This document shows, one piece after another, positions 1-5,257 of a DNA stretch of 28,504 nucleotides. Location of the stretch: positions 1-28,504 of the IMG/VR virus record IMGVR_UViG_3300045806_000141, one strand, 5' to 3'. Position 1 is the first letter of the stretch. Every line of letters starts with the position of its first letter. This DNA is from a virus. The translations under genes were made by a program, and so were the position numbers. Under the pieces are notes generated by a model. It did no database searches and was not told where the DNA came from. It saw nothing but the letters and a program-made list of their open reading frames with translations.

Positions 1-1
1 G

Positions 2-391
2 AAAGCTTTCCGCCGCTGGGTGCTCGATCTGATGGAGGGGCGCACCCGCGTCGGCCCGCGCACGCCGATTGCCCCGCTGCCGACCGAGACGCAGGTCATG
101 CTGCGCGAATTGCAGGCGCTGCCGGACGAACTGCGGGCGCAGGCCATCGACGGATATCTGCGCGGCGACCGCAGCATCCCGGAGGTTGGCCCGCTGACCG
201 CGCTGCGCCGCGAGCGCAACGCCATCGTGGCCGTTATGGCCGAGCAGAACCGGTCATTGCGCTCCCTGTATCAGCGGGCGCGGCGGCTGGGCTACTCACC
301 GGAAACACTGAAATGGCAGCCGCCGGTGCAGCAGGCTCTCCCGTGGGATGGCGGCAGCGATCTGCTCGGCGATGGGACGAATGCTGTCTGA
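2..391 (+). CDS. Phage protein, C-terminal part (5' end outside window)
   Basis: The reading frame is open from the left edge, so the gene starts before the window; an internal ATG at 20 is unlikely to be the true start. The first visible residues, KAFRRWVLDLMEG, resemble the segment that follows the N-terminal domain of phage BRO/Rha-type regulatory proteins, but this is weak resemblance and the diagnostic N-terminus is missing. The rest is charged and helical (an Arg/Leu-rich stretch around 'LTALRRERNAIVAVMAEQNRSL' suggests a short coiled coil) and ends with a Pro-rich tail. It overlaps the start of the next small gene, so both are probably on one early/middle transcript that ends at the palindrome at 576-601. 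Function is not assigned. Confidence 0.6.
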   Translation, partial: KAFRRWVLDLMEGRTRVGPRTPIAPLPTETQVMLRELQALPDELRAQAIDGYLRGDRSIPEVGPLTALRRERNAIVAVMAEQNRSLRSLYQRARRLGYSPETLKWQPPVQQALPWDGGSDLLGDGTNAV

Positions 392-569
392 GGCCGCCAC
401 GTGCGCGGTGCGGATTTCATCCGCTCTACGCACGCTGGGCCGCATGCTCGCTGAGGAGCCCGATCTTCGCAGCGACGCTGTCGGTGGGCTTTCGGTCATC
501 ATCGAGATGCTCGGTGAACGACTGGAAAATGCTGCTGGCGGCATCATGGACGCGGAATTGCGTCCGTAG
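381..569 (+). CDS. Small hypothetical phage protein (62 aa)
   Basis: A short frame overlapping the end of the preceding gene. ATG 381 lies a few bases after GGGA and overlaps the upstream stop by 11 bases, which suits translational coupling; an upstream in-frame ATG at 348 would add 11 residues and cannot be excluded. The protein looks like a helical bundle (SSALRTLGRMLAEEP, then GGLSVIIEMLGERLENAAGG), with no membrane segment and no known motif. I do not recognise a family. It is the last gene before the terminator-like palindrome at 576-601, so it closes the early/middle unit. Its amphipathic composition favours a real gene, but the evidence is context only. Confidence 0.5.
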   Translation: MLSEAATCAVRISSALRTLGRMLAEEPDLRSDAVGGLSVIIEMLGERLENAAGGIMDAELRP

Positions 570-575
570 CGGCGC

Positions 576-603
576 AGGGGGGCACAGATCTGTGCCCCCC
601 TTT
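576..603 (+). terminator. Perfect 26-base palindrome, intrinsic terminator
   Basis: AGGGGGGCACAGA (576-588) is followed without a loop by its exact reverse complement TCTGTGCCCCCCT (589-601), and T continues to 603. It lies just after the stop at 569 and before the end of the convergent lipoprotein gene (616). The T run is short. It best serves the + strand, but a perfect palindrome between convergent genes may work both ways. Confidence 0.75.
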
Positions 604-615
604 GGCCATATCTCG

Positions 616-993
616 TCAGTAGCTGATGCCGGTCACAACGCCGTTGGTGGTGAAGTAATAAGCGCCGCGCGCCTTCCATTGAACGTGGACCTCGTTGCCG
701 ACAATCATGGTGTTCACCCTCTCCGCCGGCAGCGCACACTGCAATTCCGTCTCGTTCATTCCGACTATTCCGACCTGAGCATCGACCGCCGACCACATCT
801 GCGGCCTGATCACGTTGCGGCGGTGCAGTTCGGCTGTGACAAGCGGATTGTCGCTTTCGTTGTGTATCCAGCAGAGAATTTCGAACGGTGCGGTCTTCAT
901 CCCTTCCGCGTCGCGCCTCTGGACTTCTCGATAAGAACCAACTGCAGCGCAAGCACTGAGCATCAGCGCTGCTCCGATAACAACAAACTTCAT
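616..993 (-). CDS. Small lipoprotein, moron-like (125 aa)
   Basis: The only convincing gene on the - strand. The start is placed at 993 because GGAGAA lies a suitable distance upstream and the protein then begins with a classic lipoprotein signal: MKFVVIGAALML followed by lipobox LSAC (Cys15). Starting 24 codons earlier would bury that signal. The mature part (about 110 aa) has no motif I recognise; it contains two further Cys residues (in ILCWIHN and LQCALP) that could form a disulfide. The DNA looks more A/T-rich by eye than the late genes. Lone orientation, own start signals, envelope targeting and a flanking terminator fit a moron: a prophage cargo gene expressed during lysogeny, possibly changing the host surface (for example superinfection exclusion). 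That role is inference. Confidence 0.75.
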   Translation of the reverse strand: MKFVVIGAALMLSACAAVGSYREVQRRDAEGMKTAPFEILCWIHNESDNPLVTAELHRRNVIRPQMWSAVDAQVGIVGMNETELQCALPAERVNTMIVGNEVHVQWKARGAYYFTTNGVVTGISY

Positions 994-1060
994 GACGGCG
1001 TTCTCCGGTTTGCTTCCGAAACCATAGATGCCTTTGGCGACGAGCGGCACCTCCGCCCCG

Positions 1061-1077
1061 CTCACAATTTTTGTGAG
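1061..1077. promoter_or_regulatory. Operator-like perfect dyad in divergent intergenic region
   Basis: CTCACAA (1061-1067), spacer TTT, TTGTGAG (1071-1077): perfect 7-base arms, the geometry of a dimeric helix-turn-helix repressor site. It sits between the divergent lipoprotein (start 993) and the 1086 gene, and its right arm abuts the ribosome-binding region of the latter. Binding here would block expression of the operon encoding the Mor/C-like activator. The binding protein is not in the window. Confidence 0.5.
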
Positions 1078-1085
1078 GTGCGCTG

Positions 1086-1367
1086 ATGCACTGCGGCAGC
1101 CACCACGCTCAGCACCGCGCCCTCGAACGTTACGGGGTCGAGCTGTCTGGCCGCGACTTCGACCTGATGGTGCGCGACATCATCGCGGCCGTGATCGGCG
1201 AGAGCCGGCTGGCGGTGCTGATCTCGCGCGGCGACGGCTACCGCGAGACATGGTTGCTGCGGATGCCGCAGGGCGCTGCGGTGCGGGTGATCTACTCGCC
1301 GTCGACCGCCCAGATCATCACCATCTTGCCGCCCGCATACCGACTGCCGGGAGGGCCGCAGCGATGA
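1086..1367 (+). CDS. Small phage protein, DUF4258-like (93 aa)
   Basis: The start ATG follows a GAGGTG ribosome-binding sequence that is part of the dyad at 1061-1077. The N-terminus carries the pattern HAQHRALERYGVELS, and the C-terminal half has short beta-strand-like stretches (TWLLRMP, VRVIYSP, AQIITILPP). This 'H..RALERYG...' plus C-terminal strands layout recalls DUF4258/RelE-like small proteins that recur in alphaproteobacterial phages; the match is by pattern only and no toxin activity can be claimed. Its stop overlaps the start of the Mor/C-like gene (ATGA at 1364-1367), so the two are translationally coupled and share the putative operator upstream. An accessory role in the middle-gene switch is possible. 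Confidence 0.7.
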   Translation: MHCGSHHAQHRALERYGVELSGRDFDLMVRDIIAAVIGESRLAVLISRGDGYRETWLLRMPQGAAVRVIYSPSTAQIITILPPAYRLPGGPQR

Positions 1368-1933
1368 GCATTCTCGAGAGCACGATCTACTCGCTGCCGG
1401 AGACGCTGGCCGAGGTCGCGAAGGCGGTCGGCCCGGTCTACGCGGTGCAGGTCGCGCGCAAGCTCGGCGGCAAGCGGGTGTATCTGACGCGGACGATGTA
1501 TAGCGCCCACCCGCTCGCCCAGGCCGTCGGGTTGCAGGCCGCGATCCTGATCAAGGCAACGCTGGGCCGGGATTACTGGATCGTGCCGACCGCCAGCTAT
1601 TTCCTGAACTGGATGGACTGCCGGGTGCTGCGCAAATGCGGCATGAAGCCGGGCGAGATCGCCGACCGCGTCGGGCTCACCCAGCGCTACGTCTGGAAGA
1701 TGCTGCAGGACTTCGACCCGAACGAGCTGGAGGTGAGCCAGCTCGCCGTCGACATCGCCAAATTCTACTGCGTGAAGAACCGGCTCTCCGGTTCATCTGC
1801 CGTCGAGCAGCCGTCGCTCCCGACATCCCGCCAGCCGCCCCGGCCGGCGGACCGCATGGACGGGCAGCTCGATCTCGGCTTCCGCCTTGCGCCGCGCGGC
1901 ATGCGCCTTACCGACGTCGAAGACCCCGCTTAG
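1364..1933 (+). CDS. Mor/C-family transcription activator (late gene activator)
   Basis: The protein is 189 aa. Residues 1-90 show the Mor dimerisation pattern of two repeated segments ending in a glycine turn and strand: ARKLGGKRVYLT and then ATLGRDYWIVPT, comparable to the 'GG..YIP' units of Mu Mor and C. A helix-turn-helix follows at about 94-115 (MKPGEIADRVGLTQRYVWKML). Mu Mor and C are about 130-140 aa; here an extra Pro/Arg-rich tail of about 60 residues follows the HTH. In Mu, Mor activates the middle promoter and C activates four late promoters by binding dyads upstream. This gene lies directly before the first of four identical intergenic elements, so it is the obvious candidate to bind them. 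It starts within the stop of the previous gene (ATGA). Family assignment is fairly firm; the Mor-versus-C role is inferred. Confidence 0.8.
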   Translation: MSILESTIYSLPETLAEVAKAVGPVYAVQVARKLGGKRVYLTRTMYSAHPLAQAVGLQAAILIKATLGRDYWIVPTASYFLNWMDCRVLRKCGMKPGEIADRVGLTQRYVWKMLQDFDPNELEVSQLAVDIAKFYCVKNRLSGSSAVEQPSLPTSRQPPRPADRMDGQLDLGFRLAPRGMRLTDVEDPA

Positions 1934-1951
1934 GGGCTGCTTAAGCCGCCC
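1934..1951. repeat. Inverted repeat between activator gene and first late element
   Basis: GGGCTGCTT (1934-1942) faces AAGCCGCCC (1943-1951) with a single mismatch and no spacer, just after the activator stop and 6 bases before the 18-base element. It could be a weak terminator stem or part of the regulatory region; there is no T run. Confidence 0.4.
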
Positions 1952-1957
1952 GATAGT

Positions 1958-1975
1958 TCGCATCGGACAGTCTGA
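1958..1975 (+). promoter_or_regulatory. Late-block element, copy 1 (TCGCATCGGACAGTCTGA)
   Basis: First of four copies of TCGCATCGGACAGNCTGA (N = T here). It lies between the activator stop (1933) and the first late gene (ATG 2037), 61 bases upstream of that start. This copy contains the best dyad: TCGGAC, A, GTCTGA matches its reverse complement at 10 of 12 arm positions, as expected for a dimeric activator site. Predicted activator site of the first late promoter. Confidence 0.7.
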
Positions 1976-2000
1976 CCGCGCCATGTGCGCGCGAGGCAAT

Positions 2001-2027
2001 CTCCATCGGTCAATTCTCCCGATGGAG
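2001..2027 (+). promoter_or_regulatory. Leader hairpin that covers the ribosome-binding site of the first late gene
   Basis: CTCCATCGG (2001-2009) and CCGATGGAG (2019-2027) form a perfect 9-bp stem with a 9-base loop. The 3' arm contains the GGAG (2024-2027) that is the Shine-Dalgarno for ATG 2037. Folding would hide that site, so translation of the first late gene may be controlled by structure. Confidence 0.5.
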
Positions 2028-2036
2028 CCTGCCGTC

Positions 2037-2801
2037 ATGGACAACCTAATCGCGCTCTACCACTCCCTTACGCTGGCCGACGTCCTGCCCTGGGTCGTCG
2101 CCAGCGTGTTCACCGCCACCGCCGTTCTGCGGATCATGCCGGCGCCGACTGCCGACAGTTCGCCGGCCTACGTCAGCGCCTATGGCTTTGTGCATCTCAT
2201 CGCCAACCTCCGCGCCTATGTCGGCTCGCCACAGTTCTCGCCCGCGTTCATCGCCGGGAAGCTGGCCAGTATCGAAGACGCGGTGCTCGCTGCGCTGCCG
2301 CCGCCGGCCAATAAGGGCGTTGCCATCGTCGTGCAGCCGCCCACCGGCTCGGCTGATCCCGCCCCGCAGGGAGCCAGTGCTACTGTCGCAGCGATGCTTG
2401 TTCTGGTCGCAGGGCTCTCGCTGGCCGCGTGCGCGCCGACCGGCGGCGCACCCGTGACGGCGACGGAGGCCCCGGCGCAGATCAGCGCCGACGTTTCGCT
2501 GAAGCTCGCCCAGGTCAACGCGGTGCTCTGCGCCGCCGATGCCCAGACGCAGCCAATGCTTGTCCCGCTCGCGATGCCGGTGACCACCGGCATTCAGCCT
2601 GGGGCCGTGCCGTTGGTTGAAGGCGGTGTCGTGCTCGACCAGGCAGTCTTGCACCCCGCCATCATCGCGGCCTGCAAGGCCAGCGGGGGCCTTCCGGTTG
2701 GAGCGATGATGGGCGCCGCGCCGGTCGTTGCGCCCCCCGCAGTCGCTGTCCCGCCGGGTGCTGTTCCCGCCGCTCCCGCTCCGGCTGCTTCCTCCAACTG
2801 A
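2037..2801 (+). CDS. Predicted membrane protein with internal lipoprotein-like signal (254 aa), lysis-region gene
   Basis: Start ATG 2037 has GGAG 9 bases upstream. The N-terminus has one hydrophobic segment (about residues 14-30, LADVLPWVVASVFTATAVL), then a soluble region to about 110. A second segment, MLVLVAGLSLAAC, begins at Met120 and ends in a perfect lipobox (Cys132), followed by a soluble part and a Pro/Ala-rich tail. So it looks like a small holin-like protein joined in frame to a lipoprotein precursor; internal initiation at ATG 2394 would give a 135-aa lipoprotein, although I see no strong ribosome site there. It is the first gene of the late block, where Mu-like phages keep lysis genes. 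Holin or spanin function is plausible but not shown. Confidence 0.65.
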   Translation: MDNLIALYHSLTLADVLPWVVASVFTATAVLRIMPAPTADSSPAYVSAYGFVHLIANLRAYVGSPQFSPAFIAGKLASIEDAVLAALPPPANKGVAIVVQPPTGSADPAPQGASATVAAMLVLVAGLSLAACAPTGGAPVTATEAPAQISADVSLKLAQVNAVLCAADAQTQPMLVPLAMPVTTGIQPGAVPLVEGGVVLDQAVLHPAIIAACKASGGLPVGAMMGAAPVVAPPAVAVPPGAVPAAPAPAASSN

Positions 2802-2810
2802 ACTCAGCGC

Positions 2811-2836
2811 CGGCTGGCGGCTTCGGCTGCCAGCCG
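2811..2836 (+). other. Stable mRNA hairpin with a UUCG loop
   Basis: An 11-bp stem (2811-2821 with 2826-2836, one G-U pair) closed by C(UUCG)G, placed between the stop at 2801 and the ribosome site of the next small gene. There is no T run after it, so it is more likely an mRNA stability or processing element, or a translational spacer, than a terminator. Confidence 0.6.
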
Positions 2837-2849
2837 CAGGAGCATGACC

Positions 2850-2963
2850 ATGCGCCTCAGCATTCGCGTGTCATTGGCGCTGATCGCCGCACTCTCCCTG
2901 ACCTCTTGGGGCCTGGTGCTCGCCGGCTCGCGCTCCGCCCTTCATGCCGTGGGAGCGCTGTGA
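2850..2963 (+). CDS. Very small single-span membrane protein (37 aa)
   Basis: A tiny gene. ATG 2850 is preferred over the in-frame ATG at 2844 because GGAG (2839-2842) is 7 bases from 2850 but only 1 base from 2844. The product has two Arg residues at the N-terminus, one hydrophobic helix (VSLALIAALSLTSWGLVLAG) and a short tail. Its TGA shares one base with the ATG of the lipase-like gene (TGATG at 2961-2965), a sign of coupled translation. A single-span peptide next to a cell-envelope hydrolase in a late phage block could be a holin, pinholin or export helper; none of these is proven by sequence. Confidence 0.6.
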   Translation: MRLSIRVSLALIAALSLTSWGLVLAGSRSALHAVGAL

Positions 2964-3709
2964 TGCAGATCGACTGGCACGATCTCTTGCTCGCCGCCCG
3001 CGAATGCGAGGCGAGCTATATCGCGGATGATGCTGCGGCCCGCGCCGCGTTCGCGGCATTGGGCTGCACTGTTCTGGATCGCCTGTCGGAGGATGGCGCG
3101 CAGGCCGTGGCAGTCATCGCTCCCGATGGCGGCCTCGATTTGATCATCACCGGCACGCGCTTCTCCGAAGGCACGTTCCTGCAGCATCTCACCGATCTGG
3201 CGCAGGACGCCTACTTCCGGCCGACAGCTGCCGCCGGCGGCTTTGTGCCAGCGGGCGCGCTCGCCCGGATCACGCGCATCTGGGCTTGGTTCAAGTCCAT
3301 GGTCGGTTCGCGGAAAGTCCGCGTGCGCGGCCATTCCTTGGGTGGCCAGGGCGCGCATGCCATGCCGTCTGTCATGTCGGCCGAGCTGATTTTCTCGATC
3401 ACAGCGTTCGAGCCTCCCAAGGCTGGCGACGCCGCGTTCTGGAAGGCCAATGCGGACATCCTGCCTTTGCTGTTCACGGTCGTGCATGCTGGCGATATGT
3501 TTTTCGCATGGCCTCCGCTGGCCGACGGGTTGCTTCACCCGCCCTGCGCGACGCTCTTCCTTCACCGCGATCCCGGCCAATGGCAGCTGTTCGACAGCGC
3601 CGATCCCTGGCCGGGCGCCAACCCGTTCACCCCCGGCGATCACGACATCGGCATCGTGCGCGCGGGTGTGGAGACCATCCTATCCGCTCTCAAGGAGACA
3701 GCGCAGTGA
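2963..3709 (+). CDS. Class 3 lipase-like alpha/beta hydrolase
   Basis: The 248-aa protein has the nucleophile elbow GHSLGGQ with Ser125 after a strand (KVRVRGHS), as in fungal-type (class 3) lipases. The expected acid follows in VVHAGDMFFAWPPL (Asp178, matching the 'ND.VP.LPP' region of the family) and the histidine in PGDHDIG (His227), so the full Ser-Asp-His triad appears present. There is no signal peptide or membrane segment, so it acts in the cytoplasm or needs help to reach the envelope. It is coupled to the small membrane protein upstream and the GTG-start gene downstream. Position in a late block among membrane genes suggests a role in lysis, by analogy with the LysB esterases of mycobacteriophages, though those belong to a different subfamily. 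The substrate is unknown. Confidence 0.8.
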   Translation: MQIDWHDLLLAARECEASYIADDAAARAAFAALGCTVLDRLSEDGAQAVAVIAPDGGLDLIITGTRFSEGTFLQHLTDLAQDAYFRPTAAAGGFVPAGALARITRIWAWFKSMVGSRKVRVRGHSLGGQGAHAMPSVMSAELIFSITAFEPPKAGDAAFWKANADILPLLFTVVHAGDMFFAWPPLADGLLHPPCATLFLHRDPGQWQLFDSADPWPGANPFTPGDHDIGIVRAGVETILSALKETAQ

Positions 3710-4008
3710 CCCCGACCATTGGCCGCACCGTGATCTACCGCGAGGGCGATTTCGAGTTGAGCAGTCAGTCCTTCGACCACTCCTTCAGAGGGATGGACGG
3801 CACAAACGGCACCCGCGAGCACCCGGCGATCATCACGCGGGTGTGGAGCGACACCTGCGTCAACCTGACGGTTTTCCTCGACGCGGTCGGACCGCAGGTG
3901 CGCAACTCGGTGGTGCTGTTGCCCAAGATGCCGAAGGGCGTGGCGCTCGATCCCGCGAATTCCGGCTGGAGATGGCCGGATCGGCCGTCGCCCATCGGCG
4001 GCCAGTGA
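3706..4008 (+). CDS. Conserved small phage protein (100 aa)
   Basis: Begins with GTG 3706 inside the stop of the lipase gene (GTGA), with AAGGAG 9 bases upstream. The pattern is that of a small protein common in tailed phages near lysis or packaging genes: TIGRTVIYR at the start, HPAIITRVWSDTCVNLTVF in the middle and a C-terminal GWRWPDR. It looks like a compact all-beta domain. I know the family only as conserved and hypothetical; no enzymatic motif is visible. It sits between the lipase-like gene and the DUF2730 gene and is presumably expressed with them. Confidence 0.8.
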   Translation: MTPTIGRTVIYREGDFELSSQSFDHSFRGMDGTNGTREHPAIITRVWSDTCVNLTVFLDAVGPQVRNSVVLLPKMPKGVALDPANSGWRWPDRPSPIGGQ

Positions 4009-4020
4009 GGACGCGCAGCT

Positions 4021-4398
4021 ATGTTCACCCTCTCCGAAAACGCCCGCACATGGATCGAGCTGCTCTCCCTGGTGGGTGGCGCACTGTCCTTCGTCGTCGC
4101 TGCCGCCGCGTTCGTGGTGCGCAATTCCTTCGTCACCCATGGGGCGCTGAACGAGGCGCTCGAGCCGCTCGGCGCACAGATCGACGATCAATCCGAGCGG
4201 ATCACCGCACTCGAGGCAGACGTCAAACAACTGCCGACGCAGCGGCAATGGACCGAGATGGTCGAGCGCCAGACGCGTGTCGAAGGCGGCATGGAAAACC
4301 TCAACACCAAGATCACCGGCGTCCATGACATCCTCGAGCGCATCGAGCGCCCGCTGAATGTCATCATCGACGCCCAGCTGAAGAGTGCGCCGCGATGA
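4021..4398 (+). CDS. DUF2730 family protein (Mu gp25-like)
   Basis: The 125-aa protein has one N-terminal membrane segment (about residues 14-34, LLSLVGGALSFVVAAAAFVV) followed by a long helical coiled coil (DDQSERITALEADVKQLP and onwards). This layout is the DUF2730 family found in Mu and relatives directly before the packaging genes; its role there is not established. The next gene starts within its stop (ATGA at 4395-4398). Together with the following genes it reproduces the Mu gp25-gp26-gp27-gp28-gp29/30 order, which supports both the family call and the Mu-like nature of the phage. Confidence 0.8.
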   Translation: MFTLSENARTWIELLSLVGGALSFVVAAAAFVVRNSFVTHGALNEALEPLGAQIDDQSERITALEADVKQLPTQRQWTEMVERQTRVEGGMENLNTKITGVHDILERIERPLNVIIDAQLKSAPR

Positions 4399-4697
4399 GT
4401 GTGCAGGACGATTGGAAGGCGGCGCGCCGGGTCTTTATCCTGCGCCTGCTTATCAAGGTCGGCGGCGAGGGAAGCGCCGAGGTGATCTTCACTGGCCTTG
4501 AGCATGGCGGTTTCGCGCGTGACACGCCTGATACCTACCGCGCCGATCTCGAGCACCTGGTGCATTTCGGGTGTCTCACCGAGGAGTGGTATGAGGACGT
4601 CCGCGTCATGCGGCTGTCCGAGCGCGGCCGGATGGCTGCCGAGGGCCGCATTGAAGTCCAGGGCGTTGCGCAGTCGGCCTGGAAGGCGACGAGCTGA
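4395..4697 (+). CDS. Mu gp26-like small protein, winged-helix type (100 aa)
   Basis: A 100-aa protein that reads as a winged helix: helices DDWKAARRVFILRLLIKVGG and SAEVIFTGLEHGGF, then a recognition-like helix TYRADLEHLVHFGCL and a wing ending in VRVMRLSERGRMAAEG. Its position between DUF2730 and DUF3486 is that of Mu gp26. The start overlaps the preceding stop (ATGA), and its own stop shares a base with the next ATG (TGATG at 4695-4699). It may bind DNA during packaging or regulate late genes, but nothing in the sequence decides this. Confidence 0.7.
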   Translation: MSVQDDWKAARRVFILRLLIKVGGEGSAEVIFTGLEHGGFARDTPDTYRADLEHLVHFGCLTEEWYEDVRVMRLSERGRMAAEGRIEVQGVAQSAWKATS

Positions 4698-5257
4698 TGC
4701 CGCGCCCGAGCAAGATCGACCGTCTGCCTCTCGAGTTCCGCGACGCGATCGGCCGCCTGCGCGAGGACGGTCACACGCTCGATGAAATCCTGGTCTACCT
4801 GAAGAAGATGGGCCTGGACGCGGACGGCATGCCGAGCCGCTCCGGTCTGCATCGCCATGTCCAGGGGCTCGAGGAGCTCGCCGATCTGCTCCATACCTCC
4901 AGGTCGACAGCCGAAATTTTGACGCGCCGGCTGGGCGACGAACCGGAAGGCCGGCGGGCGCGGTTCAACATCGAAGTGCTCCAGGCGATCGTCACCAATT
5001 TGATGGCGGCGTCGGTCGCGGGCGACGGCGCGAAGTTCGATGCCAAGCAGGTGTCGTTCCTTTCCAAGGCGCTGAACGACCTGGCCAAGGCGCAGGCATC
5101 CGATCTCTCCACCACGTTGAAGCTGCGCGCGGAAGCCCGGAAGGAAATGGAGGCCAAGCTCGACCAGGTCGAGGCTGAGGTCGAGGACGGCGCCGCGCCA
5201 CTCACCCCGCTTGAAATGCTCGCCCGCATCCGCGCGCTGTATTCCGGTGAAGCATGA
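4697..5257 (+). CDS. DUF3486, putative small terminase subunit (Mu gp27-like)
   Basis: A 186-aa protein starting MPRPSKIDRLPLEFRDAIGRLREDGHT.., the signature opening of DUF3486, with a helix-turn-helix-like N-terminus (TLDEILVYLKKMG, then SRSGLHRHVQG) followed by long helices. In Mu-like phages this gene precedes the large terminase and is thought to be the small subunit, which recognises DNA for headful packaging. The 3' end overlaps the terminase ATG (ATGA at 5254-5257). The C-terminal acidic stretch (VEAEVEDGAAPL) is typical of a flexible region contacting the large subunit; that last point is inference. Confidence 0.85.
   Translation: MPRPSKIDRLPLEFRDAIGRLREDGHTLDEILVYLKKMGLDADGMPSRSGLHRHVQGLEELADLLHTSRSTAEILTRRLGDEPEGRRARFNIEVLQAIVTNLMAASVAGDGAKFDAKQVSFLSKALNDLAKAQASDLSTTLKLRAEARKEMEAKLDQVEAEVEDGAAPLTPLEMLARIRALYSGEA

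Noticed and set aside
993-1065. Upstream extension of the lipoprotein gene to a start at 1065
   Set aside because: It would place a signal peptide 24 residues inside the protein and start within the dyad at 1061-1077; the start at 993 has a good ribosome site and a complete lipobox signal.
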